Assembly: GCA_011033025.1 (NCBI GenBank)
Contig: WFMF01000300.1
Coordinates: forward strand, 62,001 to 126,000
Direction of reading: 5' to 3'
DNA length: 64,000 bases
Source of the DNA: Beroe forskalii
Taxonomy: Eukaryota > Ctenophora > Nuda > Beroida > Beroidae
In this document: positions 47,619 through 59,772 of the stretch, piece by piece
How positions within the stretch are numbered: position 1 is the stretch's first letter
Layout of the letters: the number at the start of each line of letters is the position of its first letter
The notes under the pieces: generated by a model
What the model saw: the letters and a program-made list of their open reading frames with translations, nothing else
Databases searched by the model: none
What the model was told of the DNA's origin: nothing
Translations under genes and position numbers: made by a program

Positions 47619-49648
47619 CCTACGTCATGTCGCTAGGGGGTGTTGTCATGGTTACATCTACTTAGACACTTACAAAAGGGGTGTTGTCATGGCTACATCT
47701 ATAGTTAGATAGTATAGTAAATAGTTACAAAGATGTGCTGTCATGGTAACATTAATAGTTACAATGGGGCTTGAGTCATGGCTGAATAATGAAGTATGGG
47801 AGTATTCACATGGTCACCAAGGGAGTTTTCTACATATTTCTTTTTGTGTCAACGAGAGATCGTATGATCCGTTGGAAAAACTTAAAGCGACGAAGGAATT
47901 AATACATTTCTCCATTCATTGTTGTGACGACTCAAATATTCTTGTATTACTGGATTCTTAAATTACCTATAGGATAGCAAGAAAAGTTGCATTCGTAGAC
48001 GAATTGAATTTAAAGAAGCAACTCCTGCAAACTCAAACTCTGTAGGCATGCACTGAGGGGGATGCTCAGCTGTTCGGCAATGCAAAATGCAAATGTTTGC
48101 AAGCAGCAACAAGTTTCTCAATAATACGAAGACATACTTATTACTTGATTGATACATAATTACCTAATTGATGTGCCTGCCGTCTCAAATAGACCAACCA
48201 CAGATATAATATGTAGCAGATATCATTGAAAATATTTTATTTGATATTCAAATATTCCTTAAATAGAAATGATCGGGCCATTTCTAAAAATAGTGCGACT
48301 TACTACGGATTGTTAGTGTCTCTTCGGAGTTATTTTTAGGTCTATAATTGGAAAGCGAAGGATTTGCTCCATTAAAAGTTGAGTATTTTTTAAAACACGG
48401 CTGCAGGTCTGAATCCAGAGGCCAAGAAGGATCAGTCACATACGACCCTGAGCACAGATAAATAAAATAATCCTTACTACTCCAAAAATCTAAGACTATA
48501 TATGCCCGAGGTGTGCCCCAGGTGGTTGTGCCTAAATGTGCCCCAGGTGTGTCTTGTACCCCAGGTGTGCCCGAGATGTGCCCGAAATGTGCCCGAGATG
48601 TGCCCCAGGTGTGCCCCAGGTGTGCATCGGCAGATTACCGAGTTACCAAGAGATCCTACGATTTAAATTTCAGATGCAAATTTTGTGAACGTTATCAACA
48701 TAAAACGGCTAACAATTAAAATATGAACTCATGAACCTGAATCCTGTTCTACATGTACCCAATAATGGTTTGATCTTATGATTTCGACTTTATCATATTC
48801 ATTGATTGACTCAATGCAATTTAAAACTCAAACATTTTTCATTCGTTTAAACTTGTTCTCAAGTTTCCAGCTGTAAGCGAGCTATTACTGCAGTTAGTGA
48901 GCAGTTAATGACAAAATGAGTCCAAAAACTACTTCATACTTTCATATTACCAAGTTCAACCCAAGCTATAAACTCACTGAAGAAGAGCAAAGTGCTATGT
49001 TCTCCTGACCTCAAACCGAGGTCCAGAATTTAGAAATGAATAATAATTGTGCACGTCAGGTTACGAAGACAGATCACAATATCCTACAGTTTCGATAGCT
49101 TACCGCCTTCGTATGAGTTGCATTACCGGTGAAGTCGAGGACCTATTGCACGTCCTTGTTATTTTATATGAAGGATTAGTGAGCTGCCTATTGTCGAGGT
49201 TCTGTAATCTAGTAATTCTACAGAACGAAATCTTGAAGCTCGATTGTCTAACACTCGGCATATGACTTGATTGGCATATTCAGATGTTCTAATAATATTA
49301 CGTAAGAGAAACAAGTGGAAGCTTAAGAGCCCAAGGGTCTTAAGGTCAGAGGCCTTCGCCCTCCTTGAAACTCAATAGATCGATGAATTGCCGACATTAA
49401 AGTATTAAGGCGAACTAATTTCTTGAATAAACCATCGAAAAGGTGAGAGGAACAGTATGCTTTACATTCACCAGCTACACAAATTTTACGATCATATTAT
49501 TTAAACACCAAAGATCTCAACGTAAAGGTGGACCAGAAACATAATTAATAACTATCATCATGGAATTTAATTCAAAATTATATGAACCTGAAAGAACTTA
49601 GATTTGCTGAATAGCAGATTATTGTCCGCTTTTGAGCTGCTTAATTAA
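47619..49648. other. Upstream of TRIM gene; short GTGCCC minisatellite
   Basis: No exon is supported. At about 48507-48632 there are around ten units of 12 bp, GTGCCCCAGGTG or GTGCCCGAGATG. The region up to 47800 has short direct repeats with TGTCATGGTTACATCTA. The TRIM promoter should lie here, but no clear TATA or initiator could be chosen. Confidence 0.45.
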
Positions 49649-50159
49649 GACCTGTTCTAGACAGGAGCTCCAAGGAGCTATTGCTCGAACAATTGTTCGG
49701 GCAAGCGTTACTTTCTAGACAGGATGACCCTTCACGCTTACCCGAGCAATCATTGGATTCGAAAATCTTTCTAGACAGGGTTGCTCGAGCTATAGCTCCT
49801 GTCAGCGCATCTCTTATATCACGTGCATAAGGAAGGTATAATGTTACAATAACAAAACAGGTATTGCGTCACTGCAATCAGCTATGAATCAGCTTCCTAT
49901 TTCTCGTTCTGTCATGATACGATCCACGTGACACGGTCACGTGTATCAGTGAGAGCTATTGCCCGGGTAAGAGTGCTTTCTAGACAGGAATGATTGCCCG
50001 AGCTATTGCTCGAGCAATTGCCCGGGTAATACCTCCAACTATTACCCGAGCTATTGCTCGAGCAATAGCTCGGGCAAGCGAAAAACCCCATTCTAGACAG
50101 GCTTGCTCGAGTAATTGCTCGAGCAATAGCTCCTCAAAATTCCCTGTCTAGAACGGGTC
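49649..50159. mobile_element. 511-bp TIR element with TAA duplication
   Basis: Ends GACCTGTTCTAGACAGG (left) and CCTGTCTAGAACGGGTC (right) are inverted repeats, flanked by TAA on both sides (49646-49648 and 50160-50162). TAA duplications fit PIF/Harbinger-type insertion. The interior repeats CTAGACAGG five or six times and has many palindromic GAGCTATTGCTCGAGCAAT words, giving several strong hairpins. No coding frame. Confidence 0.85.
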
Positions 50160-51107
50160 TAAGTCCCTTATTAAATGCGGTCTGGGTAAGAGGGTTCGTC
50201 TAATATACACTGTAATGACGTGCTGTGAGCGGGGACCACTGTACAAATACAAGGTAATTCTTCGTAACGAGTACGCATGTCCCCATGTTCTTATAATGAC
50301 CGTCCCGGAAATGGCCCTCATGATTAGGTTGGACTGCGCGCCCATTTTCTTATTCCCTCAGAGCATGATATATTATACACGAAGATGTGCACGGAGATTT
50401 GTATGATTGTGTGTGCGTTTGTGCGCAAGTGGACACGTTAGTCAGTACCTAATAGGGCGTTGAATGTGCGTTAAATGCGCGTCTAACATGCGTGTTTAGG
50501 TGCGTGTAAAAGTGCGCATACACGTGCGCGTAACGCCCCAAAGCACGCGCACCGCAGCACACACACACACACTAATATTAATAATAATAAATAATACAAG
50601 TAAAGCAGTGCACGGAGAAGAGAGTGTGCCTGTGTGGGCAGCAGCAGCGGAACGTAGCCTCCATTATGTGATTACATAATCAGAGCATGTAGTAGTCAAC
50701 GGTATTTTGTATAATACTTCTACATTAGAGGAATTGTTCTATTTTGTATTTAAAGACCTTGACGGTAGGAATCAACGATATATAAGGGTATTGTACAATA
50801 ATCTATTTTATATATAAGGGATTATATATATATAGAAGCATCTATGGTATTAAGCTATGGAACGGAAGTAAAGGAGGTCAGTAAAGAGTCAATTAAGCTG
50901 CTGCATATATATTATATTTTATATATGAGTTCAATTCATCAGAAACTTCTTTCAAAAAACATCAGATAAATATTTACATATTTTTAACAACGACAAGAGG
51001 ACAACACGCCCAAAAACCTCTGGCAACTGCTATAGGTAATATATATACCTACGTTATAAACTCGTTAACCTAGCATCAGGTACAAATTGCATAAATATAT
51101 GATACAG
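50160..51107. other. Intergenic, low-complexity words
   Basis: Contains a GTGCGT/TGCGCG-rich stretch (50405-50560), a short (CA)n run (50566-50578) and AT-rich text. No gene seen. Confidence 0.45.
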
Positions 51108-51639
51108 TATATGAACCTGCACATGCAAGAACGGGCCAAGTACAAAACCATAGTTTTGAGATAATCGAAAAAAACTTTCCCATTTTTCACTGGATTGTCG
51201 GATTTTCATGAAATTTTTCCTCTGAAAGGTATTGCTATTTGGCGTCTGGTGCACGTTTTTTATCAATACAAATTTCAATTATTTCTTGCAAAATTTTGAT
51301 AGTTTTTTCGAAAAATGATACTTGGCCCATTTTTCACATTTATGAAGAGAAAATTTTTGGGCTATGTTACTTAGCCCTCTAATTTTGTTACAAAGATATG
51401 GGCTAAGATATATAGCCCAGAAAATCTATTTTTTAAAACACCCATAGTTTGGGCCATGTTATTTGGCCCACATAATTCTGTCAATAGTTCTTAGTTTATT
51501 AAACTTGGCCCATTTATTTCCATTTGGTAAGTTACATGGACCAGAAAAACGCTTTAAACCCGATTCCAATGTCAGTTGGCCCACTGAATTCTATTGAAAA
51601 AAGACTGTATCCAGACTCAGAGTGTGTCTGCAGAACACT

Positions 51640-53898
51640 TAAAAGCGCCCTTGATTGCACTCCAAATCGCCTCCAAGCTCCCCAGATCGCTTCAAAGCCC
51701 TCCAAATCGCTTCCATTGGAAACGATTTGGAGGGTTTTGATGGAGAACTTTGATGCGCTTGCAAGTTATCAGGAGCGCTTTGAAGAGCTTGGAAGTTCCA
51801 AGCTCTTCAAAGCGCTCTGATAACTTGCAAGCGCTCCTGATTGCTTCAAGCACTCCAGATCACTTTCAAGCGGTTATGATTGCTTTCAAGCGCTCCTGAT
51901 CGCTTTCAAGCGCTTATAATTGCGTCAAAGCTCTCCTGGTCGCTTTCAAGCGCTCAAAATCACTTCGTTACTCTCCAGATCGCTTTCAAGCTCTCCTGAT
52001 TGCTTCCAAGTGCTAATGAATACTTCCAAGCGCTCCTGAGTGCTTACAATTGCTCCTAACTCCTTCCAAGTGCTCCTGGTCACCTTCAACACTCCTTATT
52101 GCTTCTAAGTGCTCCTGATTGCTTCCAATCGCTCCAGATTGCTTCAAAGCGCCCCTGACTCTTCCCAAGAGCTCCTGATTGCTTAAAACCACTCCTGATT
52201 GCTTTCAAGCACACCTGATCGCTTCCCAGCACTCATGACGGCTTCCAAGCCCTACAGATTATTTTCAAGAGCTCCTGAGTGCTTACAATAGCTCTTGATT
52301 GCTTCCAAGCGCTCCTTATCGCTTTCAAGCTATGCTTCAAATCGCCTCTAAGCGCTCCTGATTGCTTCCGGGCACTCCTGGGTGCTTCAATTCACTCTAG
52401 TCTAGATTACTCCTGAAGTGCTCCTGATTGCTTTCAAGCGCTCCTGATTGCTTCCAAGCGCTCCTTATCGCTTCCGTGCGCTCCTGATCACTTCCAAGCG
52501 CTCTTGATTGCTTCTGGGCACTCCTGGGTGCTTCCAATCACTCTAGATTACTCCTGAAGTGCTCCTTACTGCTTTCAAGCGCTCCTGATTGCTTTCAAGC
52601 GCTCCATATTGCTTTCAAGCGCTCCTGATCACTTCCAAGCGCTCTTGATTGCTTCCAGGCACTTCTGGGTGCTTCCAATCACTCTAGATTACTCAATACT
52701 CCTAAAGTGCTCCTTACTGCTTCCAAGCGCTCCTGATTGCTTTCAAGCGCTCCTGATTGCTTTCAAGCGCTCCTTATTGCTTCTCTGCGCTCCTGATCAC
52801 TTCGAAGCGCTCTTGATCGATTCTGAGCACTCTTAGCTACTTCAAATTGCTCCAGATTGCTTCCAATTGACCAGATTGCTTCCAATCGCTCCAAATTGCT
52901 TTCAAGCACCCCTGACTGCTGCCAAGCACTCCTCATTGCTTCCAAACGCTTCTGATTGCGTTCATACACTCCTGATTGCTTTCAAGCGCTCTTGATTGCT
53001 TCCAAGCGCTTCTGAGTGCTTCCAATGGCTCCAGATTGCTCCCAAGCATTCCTGACTGCTTCCCAGCACCCCTGATCGCTTTCAAGCGCTCCTTTAATCG
53101 CTTCTGTTTGCTCCTGATCGCTTCCAAGCGCTCATGATTGCTTTCAAGCGCTCCTTATTGCTTCTGTGCGCTCCTGATCACTTCCAAGCGCTCTTTATTG
53201 CTTCTGAGCACTCCTAGCTCCTTCCAATCGCTCCAGATTGCTTCCAAATGCTCCAGATTGCTTTCAAGCGCCCCTGACTGCTGCCAAGCACTCCTGATTG
53301 CTTTCAAGCGCTCCTGATTGATTTGAAGCGCTCCTGATTGCTTTCAAGCGCTCCTGATTGCTTCCAATTGCTCCAGATTGCTCTCAAGCATTCCTGACTG
53401 CTTCCAAGCGCTCCTGGTTGCTTTCTGGTGCCCAGATTGCTTCCCAGCGCCCCTGATCGCTTTCAAGCGCTCCTTATCGCTTCTGTTTGCTCCAAATCAC
53501 TTCCAAGCGCTCCTTATTGCTTCCAAGCGCTCCTTATTGCTTCTGTGCGCTCCTGATCACTTCCAAGCGCTCTTTATTGCTACTGAGCACTCCTAGCTCC
53601 TTCCAATCGCTCCAGATTGCTTCCAATAGCTCCAGATTGCTTCCAAATGCTCCAGATTGCTTTCAAGCGCCCCTGACTGCTGCCAAGCACTCCTGATTGC
53701 TTTCAAGCGCTCCTGATTGATTTCAAGCGCTCTTGATTGCCTTCAAGCGCTCCTTATTGCTTCTGAGCACTCCTAGCTCCTTCCAATCGCTCCAAATTGC
53801 TTCCAATTGCTCCAGATTGCTTCCAATCACTCCAGATTGCTTTCAAGCGCTCCTGATAGCTTCCTAGCCCTCCTGATCGCTTCCAAGCACTCCTTATA
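51640..53898 (+). repeat. 20-bp satellite, forward arm
   Basis: About 110 diverged units of GCTTTCAAGCGCTCCTGATT. Variants replace TTTC with TTCC and GATT with GATC. The complement-oriented arm follows at 54001-55030. Confidence 0.95.
51755..51834. repeat. Near-perfect 80-bp palindrome
   Basis: GCGCTTGCAAGTTATCAGG to GAGCTTGGAA is followed almost immediately by its reverse complement, which lacks one base. A second palindrome (CCTCCAAATCG/CGATTTGGAGG) lies just before it at about 51695-51743. Confidence 0.9.
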
Positions 53899-54000
53899 AC
53901 TACTAATATTTAGGTTTAAGAGTATTGAAGGCTATTGAAGGCTATTGAAGCAATCCGAAGTAGTCCGAAGAGTGAAGAGCTGATCTGAGTCAGTTATTCA

Positions 54001-55030
54001 CCCATAGGTGTTCTGAAGTGCTTGGAGCACTCTGATATGCTTGGAAGTGGTCTTGACACTTGGAAGCTAAAAGGAGCATTTGGAAACACTATTATGGGCT
54101 TTGAAGGCGGAAGCAATCAGGAGCGCTATGAAGCGATCAGGAGCACTTGGAGGCGGCCAGGTGTGCATGGAACGAAACAACAAACAAGGGGGTTTGGATT
54201 TTGGAACAAAGCAAGATCGCCTGGAGACGGTCAAAAGCGCTTGAAAGTGATCAAGTGCGTTTGGAAACAATCAGGAGGCCTTAGAAGCGATGAGGAGCGC
54301 TTTGAAGCGATCAGGAGCGCTTGGAAGCGATCAGGATCGCTTGAAAGCGATCAGGAGTGCTTGGAAGTAGTCAGAAGCGCTTTGAAGCGACCAAGAGCGC
54401 TAAGAAGCGATCTGGAGACCTTGGAAACAATCTGCAAAGCTTGGAAGCGATCATAAGCGCTTGGAACGGGAAGCGATCACGAGCACTTGGAAGTGCTCTG
54501 GAGCACTTGCCACTTGGAAGCGATCGAGAGCATTTGGTTTGCGCCCTGCTGGGCTAAGAGCAATCAGGAGTACTAGGCAGAAACCAGGAGCACCTTGAAG
54601 CAAGCAGGAGCGCCTGTAAGCAATCTGGAAAGCTTGGAAGTGATCTGGGAAGCTTAGAAGTGCGTGTAAGCAATGTGGAGCACTTGGAAGCTATAGCGAG
54701 TACTTAGAAGCACTTGGGAGCGACTAAACGCGCTTTGAAGTAATCAGGAGGATATGAAACCGATCAGGGGCGCTTGGAAGCAATTAGGAAGAATTCGAGG
54801 CGACCAGGAGTGCTTGGAAACATTTTGGAGGGCTTTGAAGCGATCTGTAGAGCTTGGAAGCCATCTGGAAGTTTTTTGAAAGGCTAGGAAGGCTAGGAAG
54901 TCATTTGGAGCACTTGGAAACGATCCAGAGAACTGGGGAACAATCAGAGAGCTTGGAAGCGAATTGGAGCACATGGAAGCGATCTGAGAGCTTTGGCGTG
55001 ATCCGGTGTGTTTGCAAGTTTGGAAAGCGT
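54001..55030 (-). repeat. 20-bp satellite, inverted arm
   Basis: About 50 units of AAGCGATCAGGAGCGCTTGG, the reverse complement of the forward array. Arms are separated by about 100 bp of unique sequence (53899-54000). Confidence 0.95.
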
Positions 55031-55164
55031 TCTATGGACTTATGGCGTTACTGAATTGCGGAGATTCTGTGAAATCATGATGAAGTGCTGATAAGGTTTT
55101 TCTTTTCAGGTAGCGACAGGCCCACCCTAGGATGCTGGGTTTTTTCGTCGTTCAGGCCCACTTT

Positions 55165-55440
55165 TTTTCACCACAGGCCCACTTTTTAGCTGAAACTTTA
55201 TCACTAAAAGACTAAAGCAGGCCCATTTGAGACATCACAGGCCCATTTGAGATAATACAAGCCCATTTGAGACAGCACTGGCCATTTTGTGATAATGTAT
55301 GCCCATTAATTGATACATCACAGGCCCATTTGAGACATAAAAAGACCCAAATGAGACCACACAGACCCGTTTGAGACGAAACATGTCCATTTGAGACATC
55401 ACAGGCCCATTTCGAACATTGCAGGCCCAAAATTTCACCA
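55165..55440. repeat. GGCCCATTTGAGACA tandem array
   Basis: About ten units of 23-27 bp with core GGCCCATTTGAGACATCACA. The core GGCCCA matches half of the palindrome at the element ends. Confidence 0.85.
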
Positions 55441-56828
55441 CCCCCTACCCCCGTTTTTCCAAAAACTCCTCGGATTTCGAAATTTAAGACAAAATTTCAA
55501 AATCCAGAAAAAAGCTCGTTCTAGTATGCCAGCCACCAGCGTATCCAGGAAAGAAAAACCTTAAGTGCTGAGGCGTATTATGGAGTGTTATATGAAGTCC
55601 TTTCAAATTGTATTCTAGATACTAAGGACCATTTCTGTGTTGGCACTTGGCAGGCTCATTATTTGACTTCCTAGGTTATGATCAACCAGTTCTATGGACA
55701 TAACTTACAATTATACTCAGTTTCTGTCTACTGAAGATTTTGGTTCCTACGAGAGATTAGACACAGAAGAGCTTAGCTCTTATGCTGCCTCAAGAGGAAG
55801 CGATGTGTTTTTGAATCTTGAGTGCTATGAAGGGTTCTGTTACATTGTGCGTTTGGAAGCATTCGAAGTCGCTCGGGATCTTTCTGTTCACCTGACAGTT
55901 TTGATTTTTCAGCTGTTTGCTTCTCAGATCATGACTCTGTAGTAAGAGACAAATTAATAACTGGCAACTGCCATGGAATCACGCATTGTGAGGCTCCCAT
56001 GGAGAATGTTTTTATACAAATCTTATAAACTTTGACTTAGGTTAGCAGATGGCCCAAAAATACATATTTTGCCATACTCAATAAGCCTGAATTTGTAACC
56101 TCATCTTTGTGCAATAATGGGCTATGTTGACTTAGACCATATGAAACAGGCGAATTCGTATATATGTAATTCTCAGAAAAAATGGGCCATGTTAACTTAG
56201 CCCACATGATAAATGACAATGTTTCATTAAAAAGCGGGCTATGTAAGATGGCCCAAATTCTGGCCTGGAATGACTAAGATTTTTGTGGTGGTCTAAGTAA
56301 CATGGCCCAGTATTTACTAGAAATTTCAGTATGATCCCCGAGCTAAGTTATTTAGCCCGTTCTTGCATTACAGATTTTAAATATCATGATAGTCCATGTT
56401 TCATAGCCCGTTCTTGCATTTTGAAAAATTTGAAAAATTTTTCAAAAAGTCTCAGATTCTTTCAAAATTTCACCTGTAGGTGTGTCTAGACGTCCTGATC
56501 ACGTCTAGCAACAAATTGAAAAAGTGGGCCAAGTAACTTGGCCCGTTCTTGCATGTGGAGGTTCATATACATATAAATACAAATTCTAGCGGTACTCGAT
56601 GGATGAGATATATGAAAACTATCATTCACCGAGCTAATTGGTGAATAACCTCTCGTTAGCACCAATTACATGCACATCAAGTGCTATTATCATTCAAAAG
56701 GGCAGACGAAGTACCCACCTCGAACATATACTACAAGATATACGTGACACACAGACGTACACTCTGTGAGCTATAGCAGTGTAGTTAACCCAACAAGACA
56801 AGCTCTGGTAGCGGGGGTTGGTGTACAA

Positions 56829-57137
56829 CACTGCGTGGTGTACACTCCGTCACTGCGTGGTGTGCACTGTGTGGTGCGCACTGCGTGGTGCGCAGTGCGT
56901 GGTGTACACTCCGTCACTGCGTGGTGTGCACTGTGTGGTGCGCACTGCGTGGTGCGCAGTGCGTGGTGCGCAGTGCGTGGTGCGCAGTGCGTGGTGTACA
57001 CTCCGTCACTGCGTGGTGTGCACTGTGTGGTGCGCACTGCGTGGTGCGCAGTGCGTGGTGCGCACTGCGTGGTGCGCACTGCGTCACTGCGTGGTGCGCA
57101 CAACGTGGTGCGCACTGCGTGGTGCGCACTGTGCAGT
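56829..57137. repeat. 13-bp GTGGTGCGCACTG array
   Basis: About 23 units of GTGGTGCGCACTGC or GTGGTGCGCAGTGC, with three blocks carrying GTGGTGTACACTCCGTCACT. The unit leaves open frames on both strands, none with splice or conservation support. Confidence 0.95.
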
Positions 57138-57713
57138 GTTGTACAATAACAGGTTATCAATCTAGGTGTAGTGCGTTACCGGTCCTTATCGCACGAGTTG
57201 GACCCGAGTGTGACGAGTTTCTTATCCCATGAGAAAAAACCAGATGGTATAAGTCTTAGGTAACGCACTTTGGGGGGGGGGGGGCTTTATAACTTGATTA
57301 CACCACAGAAGGCAAAACATAATTCAATTTTACTCCGAACCATGTTCATCATTTTCAATTTTTGCACCTTTTTCACCGGGTTTATAGATATTGATTCTAA
57401 CACCCATACCTACTTCGCTTTTCTTCACTTTTACATTGATTTTACTCAAATTTTTCACTCATGAGGAGAACTTAGGACATTACAATTCCATATGACTCAA
57501 ATGGTCTATAAAACTGCAAGTTTGATGTTTCCCCCTCCTCCTTCATAAAATGTAATAAACTACTTGGTAATTAAAGCGTGGGATATGTGTTTTTATCGCA
57601 CTGCTGCACCGCAATCTATCACAAATAGTGGTGAACAGTCTGTGAAATGCACTGCCGCCTGCCGGAGAGGATTGGTGGTTGTGATGAGGCAGCCAGGTTA
57701 GAGGAGCTGCAGT
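57138..57713. other. Spacer with a small inverted repeat and G run
   Basis: GTGCGTTACC near 57169 and GGTAACGCAC near 57260 form an inverted repeat about 100 bp long. A homopolymer run of G follows at 57271-57284. No gene. Confidence 0.5.
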
Positions 57714-58558
57714 TCAGTAGAAGAACACCCCGAATGCTGTTGCCAGACAGAACAGTGTCTCGTTCATGAAGAGATGTTGCGCATAGTTGTCCGTGTCAGA
57801 ATCCCAGAAACAGCGACAACCCACTTTTATACCTTGGCCGCGTTGCTCTCCAATAACAACGTTAACTGCCAACTGAAGATTTGTTAATTTTGACAATTTC
57901 TGTGGTTTGATTTCTGTCGTGCCCAAATTTATGTAAAATCCAATAAGATTTTCCAAAACATCGGAAAAATCAAATGAGGTCCGACCCTTCTTGAGACTTT
58001 CAAAACGATAATCAAACATTTGCTCCTCTATGAACTCAGCAATAAAGATTTGCATTTTAGATTTACATTTAAACTTGCTCCCTACCTTGTATCTTTCCAT
58101 TCCTAGTTCCTTAACCCTCTCTTTCACAGCTTCAGTGATTACTTTACACCAGGCAGGTGCCTGTTCAGGGTCATACTGCTTCCCTTTCAGCTGCTCAGAC
58201 AACACCCTGTGGAGTTTTGGGGTTATAAGCAGGTCCATGACATTCGCCTTGAAAACATGAAAGCAACACCCCATCCTCTGGACAGAAAAAATATATCACA
58301 ATATGAAGTCATATTTATTATGAATAATGTGTTTTATCAATATTATGCAATGATCTGTATGTGTGTATAGTTTCTGCAAAATTGAAACTTCCCAAAATTC
58401 AAATCACATATACTACTGAATATTTAAATTACTTACTCATCAATGACATTCTTCACTAATGCTGGTTTGAATTTATCCTTAAAGTTGGGCCTGATGATGT
58501 AACTGTTCTCAGTTGAACCCTGCAATTCAGGAGATACTTCAACTTCAGTATCAGCCAT
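57714..58558 (-). CDS. DYNLT2B: Tctex1-domain dynein light chain, DYNLT2B orthologue
   Basis: Exons 58437-58558, 58086-58206 and 57714-57872 join in phase to 133 residues, close to the family's usual size of about 140. Diagnostic pieces are YIIRPNFKDKFKP, QYDPEQAPAW, GMERYK joined to LAVNVVIGEQRGQG, then CRCFWDSDTDNYA, FMNETLFC and a C-terminal ATAFGVFFY. The protein is a light chain of cytoplasmic dynein-2, which drives retrograde intraflagellar transport, so the host makes cilia. Intron 2 (57873-58085) is 213 nt and is open in frame throughout, so the second and third exons also read as a single 186-codon frame if unspliced. The family has no insertion there, which favours splicing. The start ATG follows GAGAT and lies in an otherwise isolated first exon. 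Confidence 0.92.
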
Positions 58559-59772
58559 ATCTCAGTTTGCCAAATAGTTATCAAAGCTGTTTACAGTGTG
58601 ATTTTTTTTGTTTCCTCAAATTCTCTTCTTTCGAAAAGAGGTTGAAGATCATTTCAATAAAGTAATCTCTATTACAGTGGGGTAAAATACAATTGTACCT
58701 AAGCTCTTGTACCTGAGGTCGTGTACCTCAGGCTACCCCTCAGTTAAGATGGTAGTGGGACAGGGGAATAGGGGTAAACAAGAATTAAAAATTAAAAACA
58801 GATACTGTAACCTGACAGAGTTTTGTTCATTGTTCCCATTAAAGCATTTGCTTGCTTAATTTACCTTCCTTGTTATCTCGGAAAGAAAAGATGAAGAAAT
58901 TGCAAAGATGAATAACGGTTAATAGAGGGGAGGGGTCACCCCTGATATTTAGAAAAACACACACAATTTTGGGATAGGACATGAATTAACATTTTGAGGA
59001 TATCCTGGGCTGAGAGCAGCCCACCAGTCCAGGACCCCACTGGACTGGCCAGCTGCCAAGACCATGGCATCAATCAGACTGCAAAGCAAGATGATGCTTG
59101 CATGCAGATCAAGTCAGAGATCTGCTGAAGGTGGCTACTTACCACCTCCCTCTGTCTAGATGAGTCACATGGAGGTCTGACCCAGCCAGACTGTGTAAAT
59201 AATATTCCCATCAATTGGGATTTAACTGGGCTCAATGGGCAAAGCCTCAATCCAGGTTACTGCATGGAATAGAGAAGAAGGAACTAGTTGTCTGGTGGTG
59301 GTATAATTTGTTGTTATTGGAGCTTTTGTTGTTTTCGTTGTTGTGGTTGTAGATGTTGCTGTTGATATTGATGTTGTTATTGTTGTTGCTGTTGCTGTTG
59401 TTGGTTTATCTTCTTGGTAAAATTGGCTAAGGGAATTGTGGGATTTTGTTATTGAAGCATTCAGATTTGACAAAAAAAATATGACATTACCCAGTGTTGT
59501 GGAAAGTGGTTTGTTGCTAAGTCTCTAGTTTGATCTTGAAATCTTGGAAAAGGTGAATTCTTTGTATGGCAAAGGCTGGGCTTGGTAGTTAAAGTATTAT
59601 ATAGCTCAGTTTTGTAAGGTCGAAGTTGCATTTTTTAAGTATACAGTTGATATATCAACTTCCAATAACTTCCACCAAAATTAATATTTTTGCACAATTC
59701 TTTTTGTAGGGTTTTTAACTGAATGATTGGATCACTGTTTATTTGTCACATACTGATACTGATTAATGATGA
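58559..59772. other. Upstream of DYNLT2B, no gene recognised
   Basis: The DYNLT2B promoter should lie at 58560-58700, but I see no clear core element. A (TTG)n-rich stretch at about 59305-59403 produces a threonine-rich open frame on the minus strand with no support. Confidence 0.45.

Larger units (their letters stand above)
51108..56569. mobile_element. 5.5-kb TIR element with palindrome arrays and internal satellites
   Basis: The left end starts TATATGAACCTGCACATGCA and continues AGAACGGGCCAAGT. The right end is its complement with one mismatch over about 35 bp. Inside both ends is a series of 19-20 bp imperfect palindromes of form GGGCYAWGTTAYTTRGCCC (left: 51359, 51400, 51451; right: 56119, 56184, 56236, 56290, 56340, 56526). 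The interior contains 20-bp satellite arrays in both orientations and a 25-bp GGCCCATTTGAGACA array. The target duplication is not clear; the ends are compatible with TA. An 82-codon open frame at 55694-55942 is unrecognised. No transposase is visible. Confidence 0.75.

Noticed and set aside
56766..57165. Cysteine- and valine-rich frames on both strands
   Set aside because: By-products of the 13-bp array; no conserved start, splice site or domain.
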